Shown here in pieces: positions 11,628 through 24,074 of a stretch of 64,000 nt of DNA. The notes beneath the pieces were generated by a model. That model did no database searches and was not told the origin of the DNA. It was given only the letters and a program-made list of their open reading frames with translations. The translations under genes were made by a program, and so were the position numbers. Within the stretch, counting starts at the first letter, position 1. Every line of letters starts with the position of its first letter. Location of the stretch: contig NW_006281100.1 in the NCBI RefSeq assembly GCF_000203795.2, forward strand, positions 1,323,099 through 1,387,098, in the 5' to 3' direction. This DNA comes from Batrachochytrium dendrobatidis JAM81. Its lineage: Eukaryota; Chytridiomycota; Chytridiomycetes; Rhizophydiales.

Positions 11628-14600
11628 ATGTCTGAAAGCATATCAAAAAGAAGGAGAGTCTTCAAAGCATGCAAGTCTTGCAAAGAAAAGGTCCGGATAT
11701 TCCATGAATTATTCCACTAGAAAATCACATCCATGTTCATATGCCATCAATAGTTAAATAAATGGCAAACTATTTGTATGAGCCTGTTTATTTGAGGGTG
11801 CATCCAAGACTGTTTATACATGCCTGCATTACTGCTATTCCAGTTATGCACTTTTAACCTAATTATGTGCTAACCTAATTCATTTATTAATTCATGACAT
11901 TTATAAACTGCAACGATCAATGGACTAACTGGACCCTGCTTAATGTTATCATGACGGTTGCTACTGGACTGCTCTTGTATTTAAACTTTTTAACGGCAAT
12001 GGAATGGATTCGTGCAATAGAGGATTTCATGCTCTGAAACCACTCCTGTTTGCAAACAATGCGACAACCAACAGCTTTGCTGTATATATGAGCATCAGCT
12101 GCCATTATCCACGCCTGGCTTACCCACTCTGGATTGGAAACAATGTCTGGATTTATCTTGCAGTCAGCATCATGCTTCATACTCATCTTCTGTCCAACCT
12201 CGTTCACAAGGAGCGCATTCCAATCCCAGCTCACTGCAGTATGACTTGTCTGGAATCTCTAACTTGACTGCTCTCCAATATGGAACTCCTGCAACGCCAT
12301 CACTATCTGCTTATCCCACTGCTGTTACTTGCGATATGCTTTCATCTGCCGAAGCATTACAACATACTCTGCCAGTACCTTCATCTTCTGCAGCACCAAC
12401 TAGCACGTCACATTCGACTCGAAAAACGTTGTCCAAGTTGTTGGAAAAAGTCGGATCACTCGAGAGTCGTGTTGGAGCTCTTGTCCAGATTGCTGATTCA
12501 AAGAATGGTATCTCCAATGCACAGCTACCAAAGCAGCAACCACCTATTCAGCCCAGTACATTCGTGAAATCACCAACTGAGTTGGAATTGGCTAGAAAAT
12601 CCATGCCTAGTCACGACTCTCCAAGTATTTTAGATAAATACTCGGATAGCGTTAATAGTAGTAATTCACTGCATGTTCAACATGAGCAGTTGCAACACGC
12701 CAAGACTTCTGTCGACATGCTTTCCTATTCACACTCTTCACTGACTGAATCCAAGCCATTGAGTCACGCTTCACTATCTTCTAATCAGCAGCATCTAAAT
12801 TGCTCACAATCGCAAGCTTTTCAACCCGAAAAACTACTTTCAAATTCCCAAGAGCAGTCACAAAATCAACTTGAATCTAAACCTCAAGTATATTCTTCAT
12901 TGGAAGCTTTATTTCAACAGCAAACACAACCTGCATATCAAGAAAAAATACCATGCCAAGAGCAGCAAGATTCATTTACTCCTGCTTCTATCCCATTCGT
13001 GCAACACGACATACGTCAGATGCAGCAAGAAGATGCATATCATGACAGTGTTCAATCCTCACTGCATCATCAAAAATCTCATTACTATACCCCTAAACAA
13101 GGTCCGCTTCAGCAACAATCGCCTGCATTCACGCATCTAAGCTCCAGCACAAGTTATAGTGCCCAATTAGATACCTCAACCAACCAACAAAAAAAGGTAG
13201 GTTTAACTACAGTGGCTGCTTCATCCCTGTACATGTCACCTTTAGATTTCCTAACAGAGGCATCGACTACTTCACAAATCACTGCCGTGGAAGAATTCCA
13301 GTCACCTCAGCATGTGACTTCTATCACACCTGTTAGTGGAATTATGCCATCGTCCATGGCAGATCATACTAATAACACACCATTGATGCCAAATATATCA
13401 GCATCAAACATTTTGCAGCTCGGTGTAAGTGCGACCAGCAGTATACTACGCGAAATGAATGGCGAGTCCAGCAGTTCTAATTTACACAATAGTTTAAATC
13501 ATGGCATTGCTTCGTTTGAATTTAATATTTCTCCAAGTCCCACTACCCAGCAAATCAAAAACAATATTGCTGTATCTAAAAACAATATATCAGCTAGGAA
13601 AGAAAAATATGCTTCTGCTACCACAAGCAAGCCTATTCACGATCTTTCGCTCAATTCCAGCCAACCTCTCCTTTCACATTCTATGCCAACTTTTTCAATA
13701 CTAGATCAAATTGTCAATTCCACACCACTGCAGAGTTCGTTCACCACGCTTTGTCACACACCCAGTCTGTTTTCTCAGACTGAGCCGCTGCTTGCTTTAA
13801 TGAAAGCATCATCTCCTCAACCTGCGCATGCTTCTACCACTACTCCTCACACTCAACCCATTAAACAAATGGCCATAGAAAACATGTTTACCAAGCCCTA
13901 CTGCGTGCCTGCAGATATAAGCACGTCTAAACTGATTTCTGTGTTTTTCAAACACATGTGGCCAGAATTTCCTTTATTGACACAGGACCAATTCTTGGCA
14001 AGTGATATGGTCAACTCAGAGTTGCTAATGCTGTCAATATACTGCAATGCTTCCAAATATATCGATCCACCCAATGAAGACCCAAATGGAGATCCAGCTA
14101 CGTTTGTTTCTCGTGTAAATGCAGGCGACAAATACTATTACAAGGCGATTCCTTTACTAGGAAAGGCTATTATGCAGACTCCATCATACGAACTCATTCT
14201 AGCCATGATGTATTTATCTTCATATGCGGCAGCATCAGGTCTGTTTACCGGTGGATGTGTTTTGTTTGCGTCAGCAGTTCGATACGCACAACTCATTGGG
14301 CTGGATAATGAGCGCCAAAATTCAGAATCATTTAAATGGTCTACAGAAGAGCGCGAGTTTCGGCGGCGGATATGGTGGACGATTTACGAATTAGATCGAT
14401 ATTCATCCCAGTCTGGCCACATGCCTATGCTGATTACAAATTCCACACCATTGAACACACCTTTTCCTTCGCCAGATAAACTAGTGCATTTGGTTACCCC
14501 AGCTACTTCAGGGTCATATGGCACTACTTTGAATACCTACACCCATCAACCCAGCAGAATATCAGAAGTATCGGCACAATCCGTTATTTCATTCGATTCG

Positions 14601-15332
14601 GGTCCCATTTTCCCCAGCATTTCATCGTACCGTTTATCCGTCATGGTTATTTCTACCAAAGTGTACCATTTGATTATGAACGAGAATGACGCAGCTTGTG
14701 ATTCAATGATGCTTTACGATACGAATGTATTTGCTGAACGTCGATCAAGCATTTCAAAAGAGCTGATGTTGTTTAGACAGACACTACCGGATTGGATTAT
14801 AAACGTTCAAGATTATGCTAGCTACACGAATAATGCCACAGTAGGAAATCTTCGACTTCCTTGTGGTGTTTCTATGGGTAGCACCACATCGGTACAACTC
14901 GCAGGTGCGACAGTGTGGGCATTTTACCATCACACGTACATTTCACTCTTTATGTCAAATTTCTATTCCATGTACGAGCTTGGCTTGTTTGATAAGATTC
15001 ACAAGGACGCAACCTTTGCTTCCTCACTTGAAGCCGCATTAGAAGTCTATGAAATCACTCGATGGTTGATGCGTGTTAGCATGCATCTTTCTGATCCTCC
15101 GCCTTCGCTCTGTAAAGCCATTGCATCATCAGCCTGTGTCATTCACCTAGCACATACAATTGGATTTATGGGTATTACAAGCGATATGCGCAACGAGGTG
15201 TTGACAGTGTTTGAAGCAAGGTTGAAAACTATGATGAGATTTTGGGTTTGGCCTGGACAAGCTTTACAAATTGTGATGGCGATTCGACACAATACGTTTG
15301 AGATGAATTCTCGCACATTGGTTTGGGTTTGA
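11628..15332 (+). CDS. Zn2Cys6 (zinc cluster) fungal transcription factor
   Basis: Predicted 1124 aa from two exons, 11628-11690 and 12021-15332. The intron splits the DNA-binding domain: exon 1 gives ACKSCKEK and exon 2 gives RISCSETTPVCKQCDNQQLCC, together the C-x2-C-x6-C-x6-C-x2-C-x5-C zinc cluster. Residues about 60-560 are Ser/Gln/Thr-rich and probably disordered. From about 640 onward a fungal-specific transcription factor (middle homology) domain is visible, with FFKHMWPEFPLLT, ASAVRYAQLIGLD and RRRIWWTIYELDRYS. The protein should bind DNA in the nucleus; its targets are unknown. The exon 1 donor (GTCCGG) is weak, but the join restores all six cysteines with correct spacing, which supports it. 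Confidence 0.88.
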
Positions 15333-15896
15333 GCTCTATTCTTCTTGTAGAGTTTATTTTGGATCTCTTCCAAAACACAATAAAGATTAAAAACATATTT
15401 GTTTTCTAATAGGCTTGACTTGTTTCAGCATTCAATCATTTGTTTTTAAAGTGTAATGGATTTTTGGATTTGTATATCAATAGTTTGAGGGATTACATTT
15501 ACAGCTCAGGACAAAGGAATGAAATATTTGTATTTCAATTCAATTTGTCATGTTTAATACATTCTGATGGCATCAAACACACTTGCATTTCAAAAATGAA
15601 AATGTGTTTGTAAAACTGCACGATTGTTTTAAGCTAGCGGACTATATAGATGGAATGTAGAGGATCGTGTCGAAACAAAATCAAAAGAGTGATACTGTCT
15701 TATATTTAATCAAGAGAATCGAGTCGTCTCAACAAGACAGATTGTTGTCAATACAAAAGGCACGATCGATTGAGATGGTCGTCAGCTGTAAACTTTGATT
15801 TTAGGATTATTTGGCACAACTCGACTGTATCTTGGCGTCAAGTTGAATGAAATTCAAAGCTCAAGTTGGTAAAATTAGTCCAAGCTGCTAGCAGTC
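15333..15896. other. intergenic region
   Basis: AT-rich spacer between the zinc-cluster gene and the Rtt109 gene. I see no gene, repeat copy or RNA in it. Confidence 0.6.
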
Positions 15897-17081
15897 ATGA
15901 CATTGGAAGATCGTATTGCATCGGCATTGAAGAATGCATTGGATATTCATACTACTGCAGAGTCGATAGAAACAGGAACATTGACAGTCTACTCTATATG
16001 TACTGCACCAACTGCCGATACGACACTATTTCAACCTGCCATCAAGGATGACCATTGCATGACTCGTAAAGATCGACTAGTGTTTGTGGGCTATTCTCCA
16101 CATGCAGCACAGGAGAGTTTCCAACTCATGTTTGCATTCTGTGTGTCCGAATATTCCACTAAAACAGCTCTCATTGTCAACATGGAAAAGATTGACACAA
16201 CTGGCATAACACCAATCAATATTCCAGTAGCATCGACATCCATCAAGGCATATATCAACCACATTCTACTCACAACTCCTGTATCTACATCTATCCGTAT
16301 TCATGTCTTTGCTAGATCGCAGTCTCAGTATCTTTTTCCAGGCTCAAAACATATTCCATCCAAACGAATTCGCACTGATACACAACTGGTGCAGTGGTGG
16401 ATGCGAGTGTTGGCCGACTCTGCATCTCTTGGCAGATGTGACAATCAGACAAAACTGTTGTGGGTCGTACCAGGAGAAACATCGACTAGCACTACAACAA
16501 CTCGCATTCTTTCATCCAGTAATACATTGTGGACTTGGGGATTGGGAGCCGATTCGCATAACCGACTGCCACTATTTCCAGACGATCCAGTTACAAAGGC
16601 TTGTGGTATGGTTCAGTCTAGTGCAGGAGATATTGATCCTACTGCTGTGATGGACATTCTTGGTGTATTAGGTGAATGTCAAAGTGTATGTGCTTTGCTA
16701 TGTTTAGAATCTATTCCACAGAATACTTCAAACCAGACCTGCGATACTTCCATCAAAGTAAACAATGCCACTCAAGACGAGTTAAATGCATTGATGAAAT
16801 TGTGGATGACAATGGATTTTTCTAATGTTGATGCATGCACCAGGTCTAGTACAAAGTTAATCAAGTATGTTCAAAGCACACTTGGCAATGTGGGTTTAGC
16901 TCATGTCGATGTTACTGTTGCTGGTAAATCTGATTCCAAATTGAACGTTTCTGTAGCATCCAATTCAACCAATACAGTCCAAAGCATACAGGGACTGGTG
17001 AAACGACATGCTCCAGCAGAAGCAATTACCACACCCATCAAAACCCTCAGTGCAAACTTGATCAAGCGTCAAAAACAATAA
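15897..17081 (+). CDS. RTT109: Rtt109-type histone H3 acetyltransferase
   Basis: An intronless ORF of 394 aa. Rtt109 is the fungal acetyltransferase that modifies newly made histone H3 (K56, with chaperones Asf1 and Vps75) during replication and repair. Signatures in order: VFVGYSPHAAQESFQ and TALIVNMEKIDTTG near the N-terminus, HVFARSQSQYLFPGS with QLVQWWMRVL around residues 135-175, WVVPGE, and LPLFPDDPVTKA around 225, the last being highly typical of the family. The length is close to yeast Rtt109 (436 aa). The C-terminal tail is Ser/Thr-rich, ending in a basic RHAP...IKRQKQ stretch like the basic tail of the family. The start is the first ATG in frame. Confidence 0.85.
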   Translation: MTLEDRIASALKNALDIHTTAESIETGTLTVYSICTAPTADTTLFQPAIKDDHCMTRKDRLVFVGYSPHAAQESFQLMFAFCVSEYSTKTALIVNMEKIDTTGITPINIPVASTSIKAYINHILLTTPVSTSIRIHVFARSQSQYLFPGSKHIPSKRIRTDTQLVQWWMRVLADSASLGRCDNQTKLLWVVPGETSTSTTTTRILSSSNTLWTWGLGADSHNRLPLFPDDPVTKACGMVQSSAGDIDPTAVMDILGVLGECQSVCALLCLESIPQNTSNQTCDTSIKVNNATQDELNALMKLWMTMDFSNVDACTRSSTKLIKYVQSTLGNVGLAHVDVTVAGKSDSKLNVSVASNSTNTVQSIQGLVKRHAPAEAITTPIKTLSANLIKRQKQ

Positions 17082-17828
17082 AGCAGTTTGATAAATCTAT
17101 ATCCACAATATGATTTTGAGAACACTTGATACACGTTTGAATGTATTTTTTGACCCAAATAGCCTGATGAGTTGGAATGATGCTTACAAAAAGTTCAGGA
17201 AATGACCGCGATTAAAACTACTGGACTCGATCCACTTTGTCAAGACTTGTAATATTAGTCAACGCCGCCAACAGTGACTTTCAGATTATTAGAATCTGCC
17301 AGAACACGGATCTCAGCCATCAATCACGAGAACTTGAGTGGATGTATTTGCGCAAATGGTGTTCCCAAGCAAAGCTTTTTAGCATTGTGGCGATGGAAAT
17401 CGCCACAATTCGAAGCCAAGAATTCATTTAGGCAACAAAACGGTCAAAATCTGTCAAGATAACAATTGACTTAATCATGATCAACCCAATGAGAATACTG
17501 CAAGACGGAATGTTTACAAGTAGAATCATCAATATCTGGTCAAGTCTTAAACCAGCAAATAGTCGCTACTGAGGAACAACACTCGATTCAATGTCAACCT
17601 GCTTGTTCATTAACCTCAAAGTCAATCTAAACGAGATAACAAGTCCGATACGATGCATGGCTTGTCTGCAAGGAATCCGGCAGGAAATAATTGTTTAGTT
17701 GCATTGACAGATGCTTGGCTTGACTCAATCTTACTGAATAATCTGACGAGCAAGATTGAAACAATTGCACAAATATTCGAGTTAAAATAAATTCATCTTA
17801 ACTCGACTCATAACAACTCTTGTCAAAC
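17082..17828. other. intergenic region
   Basis: About 750 bp between the Rtt109 and reductase genes. Only short ORFs without recognisable features and no MITE end were seen. Confidence 0.55.
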
Positions 17829-20800
17829 ATGCTTCAGTGGAAGTCTGCACTATTGTGGGCAGCATTCCTCCCTTTAATATTAATGAATGCTTTTGTTGTA
17901 GCCGATTCCAACACTGCTCCACCTACCAACATCCCTTTGCTTGCAAATTTCAAACAAGTGGAATGCAGTTTTGATGATTCTCTTGCTTATTGCTTGTATT
18001 GGTCTGTAGAGGATTTGGGAACTCTAAACGAAACACTTCATGCTGTTATGGTGTTCAACGCTACCAAATACTTTGCTGCCAATCCAACTGTCATTCATAA
18101 AAGGTATGATGATTGCAACTTGATCTTGTGGCTGTCTGCACATGCATTAGGACATCAGCTGTTTGTTTACCCCTTAAATTCTAAATACATTGTCGCACCG
18201 TTTTGATTCGAGATTGTATCCATGCGGCTTGCTTTGATCATTTGTAATCAGCCACGTACATTGATACTGACATTTTATCTGTTTCTCAGTACTAGTATTT
18301 TTGGAATGTGGGTTGGTTTAGGTTGGGGATCGTCGATGCTTTCTGCAGAATCGTTACTTGTATATATTCATCCCAAAACAAAAATCGTCATGCCTTTTGA
18401 ATCTATTCCTTCTGGATACTATGCGGCACCAGTTGAGTAGTTTTTGGCCATAAAGTGAATTTCCAAGCAAGTTGGATTTAGTCTAACTCATCTGCACCTG
18501 CTACTCTAAATGTGTGTATAGATAAATAATCCCAACAAGATCATTCGATTCGATGGCATGTTACAGACAGTCATTGATAATACAATGGTTGTGGAATTTA
18601 AAAGACCCACAAGACCGCAAGGTTCAATTTTCCATCGACGTATTGACGTTACTGCTGCTCAGAATCACATTTATGCATTCAATCCGCATCCAGATCCACG
18701 AAGCGAGGCTGGTTGGCGCGACCATCATGGCGACCATCGAGGTGCATTCCAAATTGTATATACTTCAGGAATGGCTGCTTCTATTAATCCAGACAATATT
18801 GTTATCAAACGTGTTCATGGCATAATCATGGCAATTACATGGATGCTTATCTTTCCTGCGTGTATATTCTACACTCGTTATTTTCGCTCCGTCAGCCGCT
18901 GGATGACACTTCATGTTACTGTCCAATCTGTCAGTGCATGCGTTGGTGTATTTGGTTCTACTATTTTAATCATTACCAGTCTTAGCAGCAACTTTGAAAA
19001 GTTTCCAAGTTTGAGTCTTATCTATCGTCCACATTCTATTCTGGGACTTGTTCTTGTGTTTTGTGTTTTTCTCCAGTGCATCTTTGGTATTGTTAATCGT
19101 GGATCTCTCAAAACCAAATCGTTAAAAGTGGATCGCTCTCGCTTTTACATTTACAAATTTATACATAACTGGTTTGGTCGTATTCTTATTGTTGCTGCAT
19201 TTTTTCAGGTCGGTATAGGCTTACAAGTCCTCTATCCATTTTCAGATCTTGTGTTTCACGGATTTGCTGCCTGGACTTTATACTTTGTTACTGTAGGCTT
19301 CTGGACAATTCTGTTTGCTGGTACTGAGGTCTACTACCAGTACATGCTTGTTAATGTATCCAACAAGATTGTTTTAGACAAGAATGGCGTTCCTCAGACA
19401 ATAGTTAAACGCAATCTGGCAAGCCCTTTTCCAAATATCGCTGGTTTCAAGAATGATGCGCCTTCCGAGCATAATATCTTTCACTTGCAAAGCCATGCTG
19501 ATCTTCAGCCCTATACATGGAAAGAAATCAATGAAAATGTCAAAAAAGGAAACTTGCTTGTCGTGGCTAATGGCACGTATGTATATTCGATTGATGCATG
19601 GATTGGCTCACATCCAGGTGGTCAGATTATTTTACACTCGGTTGCTGGAACAGATATCACCAATGATTTCTTCAATGATACCGGATACGATGCAGAAGCA
19701 TTTATTCCCAGACTTGCACTAAGATCACAAAGCCCAGCTGCAAACCATCGCATGCTTCCAAAGAATGTTGGTACTCTTGATCATAATTTAAACCATTCAT
19801 CTGAAACTTTGAAATTGCACACAGATTTTGAGGAAATTCAAAAGTCCACTAAAAACAACCAATCTCTGGCATATTCTCCATCGTTTTCCTCGACATCTAC
19901 TTCACACATGTCTCCTTTAGATGAAAAGGAGTGGCAATATGTGATTCGCGCTCGACGAACTCATGTCCATACTCGACTTGCAATGACAAAGCTCTCTACT
20001 CTTATTGTTGGCCGACTTGCCTCTCCTACGCATTTAACCAATCAATCTTTCTTGTCAGATTCATCAAAAACACTGTTTGACCCGACTGAATATCGCCGAT
20101 ATGCGCTGGTTTCATCCACATTGGAAACAACTCAAGGCACAACAACTCCAGTGTACCGTCTCAAGTTTTGTTTGCTGTACCCATACGATCTGCGTCAAAA
20201 TGAGCCAGAGAACTTTATGCCTGGTCAATGTGTTCAGCTTCAAACACGAGTCAATAACGCCGTTGTGTCCCGCTTCTACAGTCCAATCAAGGGAAATCCT
20301 GTGTGCTTTGAGATTGCGCTCAAGGTGTATACAGCTACAGGAACCGTTTCACCATTCTTGTCGAGACAAAAACTGGGAGAAAGGCAGTTTAAGATTCGCG
20401 GTCCGTTTGGTATTCCAATTGTTCATCCCGAGTTACCACTTGGAGATGGTATGGGCTCCATCATGCCATCCGTGTTCTATGATCGATTGGTGTTGATAGG
20501 CGGTGGATCCGGACTTGTCATGGCAATCCAATTCATCCAAACTCTACTTTTATCGGTGCAGACACCGATTGTTGTAAGTCATTCTTTATGCTTGTTTTTG
20601 TGACATCTTGAATCTAATCAAAATTTGGAATGTATCATCATGTTGCATAGGTCTGGCAAGCATATACTGCAAAGAATTCAGACGAAATTACATTGTCAGT
20701 TGGTGATTGGGTGGTTGCTCACCATCACTACCTTGATGGCTGGGCAGAGGGCGTGAACCTTACCACTCGTCAATCAGGGCTCTTCCCACTTCCTGTCACT

Positions 20801-21190
20801 ATCCCTCGGGGTGGGGCTTCCCTTAAGATTGCTGTTATCAATGCCACAAAGTCTCATTTCGAGATCTTTGGGCGGGACATCCTCACGGGTGCTTTGCTTG
20901 CCTACCCACAGCATATCCAAATCACGCACTATCTCTCTCGGGGTGGTTCTTCTGAAGTCTTGAAGCAACCTGATATTCCTGGAGTAGCATTTGATGGACA
21001 CATTTCAGGATATTCACTTAACCAAGCAATGCAATCTATCGGATGGCAGTCGCCATCTTATGGAACTAATCAGCGGGTGGTTGTGTGTGGATCGAAATTG
21101 TTTCAAGGCAATATGTGTGATTTGGCATGTGGAGAATGTGGCATTGACTACAGCAATTTAACCATCTTACTGGATAATGTTGCAATTTGA
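17829..21190 (+). CDS. DOMON-cytochrome b561-cytochrome b5-flavin reductase with inserted SH3 domain
   Basis: Predicted 1002 aa from exons 17829-18103, 18290-18431, 18522-20573 and 20651-21190. An N-terminal signal peptide is followed by a DOMON-like domain (FGMWVGLGWGSSM) across exons 1-2, then a cytochrome b561 membrane domain with several hydrophobic helices and histidines (RVHGIIMAITWM, RPHSILGLVLVF, FIHNWFGRIL). Next comes a cytochrome b5 domain (IGSHPGGQIIL), then a ferredoxin-reductase-like FAD part (RFYSPIKGNP, KIRGPFG) and an NAD-binding motif (LVLIGGGSG). Right after the strand TPIVVWQAYT sits an SH3-like segment (DEITLSVGDWV...DGWAEGVN...SGLFP), and then the rest of the NAD domain (QITHYLSRGG, VVVCGSKLF). 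The likely job is transmembrane electron transfer from NAD(P)H to an external acceptor such as ferric iron. The exon 2-3 join (18431/18522) is the least certain. Confidence 0.8.
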
Positions 21191-21354
21191 AACTGTATCT
21201 GTAGTTTTACTAGGTTGAATTATACAAAACGTCTAGCACAAATAAACTTATAATAACCGCGCATGAATTGCAAATGGCTTGAAAATGTGAATGAGTTTTA
21301 GTCACGTGATGCGGTGTACATTTTTTTAATTTTAAAGAAATCGACAGTTGACAA

Positions 21355-23812
21355 ATGACTAGAATGGCAGGTGTGCACGGCCAATTCGACGATGCCGAGG
21401 AAGACATTCATCGAATTCAAAACGATAATGCTGCGAACGATATTAATTTATTTGAATTTAGAACCGTTGATTCACTGAGTGAAAATACCGAGGATGAGTA
21501 CTACAGCCAACTGGATGACGATGATCAGGATGAAGTTGCTGACATTACCATTGATGATCAATGGTTTGATGCAAGCAAAGGTATTTCCAGCTATATGTTT
21601 AACGGATTCATGCAATTGGACAAGTCACTGACACCCTACCGCATATGAATGGGATGTATACTAGATTTTACAAAACAGTTTAATCGAATGAAGGCACACA
21701 TTTCCGTATTGACACCTCTAGCTGCTCGACAACCGTCTAGTATAAAAAATTCTACCGAATCACACAATCCAGTTACTCAGGCATCTCCGCACAATCTGGC
21801 AATCAAGGGCCAAATTCTTAACCGTATCGAAGCTAGACATCACCAGAACCATTCTGGTCCAAGATCAACTGAGCTCATGAGCAAGTTTTCATCTCGGATT
21901 AATCTAAGTAAGTTTTGCCAGATAAAACACTGTAGGATTCATCAAACCCACTAACTTGAATCGCACATGTTTAGACGGAAAGCATGACTTGTTTAGCAAT
22001 GATTTTCGTGCAACGAATAAAAAAGGTGATGACAGCAAATATCTTGATAAAGACAAGTCAGATCGAGCAACTGTTGAACAGGTCTTGGATCCACGCACTC
22101 GAATGATTTTGTTCAAGATGCTCAACAAGAATGTGATTTACGAAGTGAATGGGTGCATCAGTACTGGAAAAGAGGTGTGTTGTATTGATGTAGTGTCGAG
22201 TTGGTATATGCTAAAATCAGATCCTTGAATTCACCTGATTAGGCAAATGTGTACCACGCACTTACAGAATCACAAGACCATATGGCCATCAAAATCTACA
22301 AAACATCTATATTGTCGTTCAAAGACCGTGATCGGTATGTAGCAGGCGAGTTTCGCTTCCGACACGGATACAGCAAATCGAATCCACGAAAAATGGTACA
22401 GACATGGGCAGAAAAGGAGATGCGAAATTTGAAACGGCTCCATAATGCTGGTATTCCATGTCCTGAACCCATTTTACTACGCTTGCACGTTCTGCTGATG
22501 ACGTTTATTGGCGATAAAAAAGGCTGGTGAGTGTTTTATGCATGCCAAAACTGTTTCAACTAGCTTTGATTGCGCTGGATTTAGACTCACATGTCAGACT
22601 ATGCCACATTGAACCCAACAGGGCAGCACCTCGTCTCAAAGATGCAATCATCACCGATGAAGAAACATATCGAAATGTGTATCGACAACTGCTTATCATT
22701 CTTTGGACTATGTTTCACAAATGCAGACTAGTTCATGCCGATTTCAGCGAATACAATCTGCTGTAAGTCGATGCGAATTTGATGATGATAGACTATATAG
22801 TTGTTTACTGTTGTGCTTTTGGACACAATAGGTATCAAAAGAACATTGTATATGTAATTGATGTGTCGCAATCTGTTGAACATGACCACCCACACGCACT
22901 CGAGTTTCTTCGTAAAGACTGTTCCAATCTAGTTGATTATTTCCGTAAACGATTGACGGAACAAATCATGACACTTCGTGAAGTGTTTGACTTTGTTGTT
23001 TCTGATTTAAACGTATTTGTCAAGTATCTTGACAGTCAAGGAGTGTCTACTGTTTTTGACGACACACTGACATCTCAAGAAAACGAAGATCGTATATTAA
23101 ACAAGTATCTTGATCATGTAAGTGGTGGTGCAATGCTAAACGAATAGTTTAAACGTGTCTAAACTTATTTATATTATAGATGCATACAGAGATTGCCAAA
23201 AGGCCGTCCACTTATTTGGAAGATAGCACTGTGCAAAGCAACGAGCAAGTGTTTAAAAACGTGTATATTCCTCGTACACTGGATGAGATTCAAACTGTCG
23301 AGGCAGATATTAAAAAGATGGAAGACGGAGACGATGCAGATGTGAGTTTTTATGATTGAATGGTATTAAAAATAGACTTTACTATTTCTGACCCGATAGT
23401 ATTGAATATGTAGATTATGTACAAGGCCGTTACAGGGATTGCTATTGAACATAAATTAGTCGATAGGGCAGTAATAATTCCGACTGTGTCTGAGCATAGC
23501 AGTTCATCTGCTGGAACACTGCTCGCACCAGACAAACTAGCTACAGAAGCATCGAGCAACTCGAGTCCTTTGCCATCAGAACTAGAATCTGATGAATCGG
23601 AATCCAACGAGTCAGATTCCGAGCAGGATGAGGATTCAGACGAGACATCAAGGAAATACAAAGGCACTCCAGCATCTAAACAGAAAAAGTTTGAAGACAA
23701 GGAAGCCAAGAAAGAACGACATCGACTTGTCAAGGAAGCCAAACGGGAAAAACGCAAGACGAAGATGCCCAAAAGCGTCAAGAAACGCAAAGAGAAGATG
23801 ACAAAGAAATAA
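21355..23812 (+). CDS. RIO1: RIO1 atypical protein kinase (40S ribosome maturation)
   Basis: Predicted 646 aa from eight exons (21355-21580, 21665-21907, 21975-22174, 22243-22526, 22622-22762, 22832-23117, 23180-23341, 23414-23812), all joins in frame. RIO1 is needed for late 18S rRNA processing in the cytoplasm. Visible signatures are the flexible ATP loop STGKEANVYHAL (split by an intron), the lysine in MAIKIYKTS, the RIO1-specific [20 protein letters not shown], the catalytic loop [11 protein letters not shown], and the metal-binding [21 protein letters not shown]. An acidic N-terminus and a Lys/Arg/Glu-rich tail ([10 protein letters not shown]) are typical of the family. A CACGTG motif lies about 50 bp upstream of the ATG. 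Confidence 0.95.
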
Positions 23813-24074
23813 AGAGTCGCTGATACAATATAGAGTAGAGCATGAGCAGCTTTCAATCTTAAGATGGATAAGCGGCTCTAGTCACAAGGGCTGTATTACC
23901 TCCCTTGTCATGTACAACTAATTTGTTGGTGTCCAACAGCTTATCTTGAAAACAGCCCTGACAAGTATCCCTAGATGTCCCTTAGTGATATGCTATATAT
24001 ACACAGTTCCTTGATGAGGAAAGGGAACCATTTTTATCTGGACTTAAGCCATCATTATACTAATAGAGAGCTCC
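23813..24074. other. intergenic region upstream of the S41 peptidase gene
   Basis: A 260 bp spacer. It holds TATATATA-like sequence near 23994-24001, about 75 bp before the start codon, which could serve as a TATA element. Nothing else was recognised. Confidence 0.35.
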
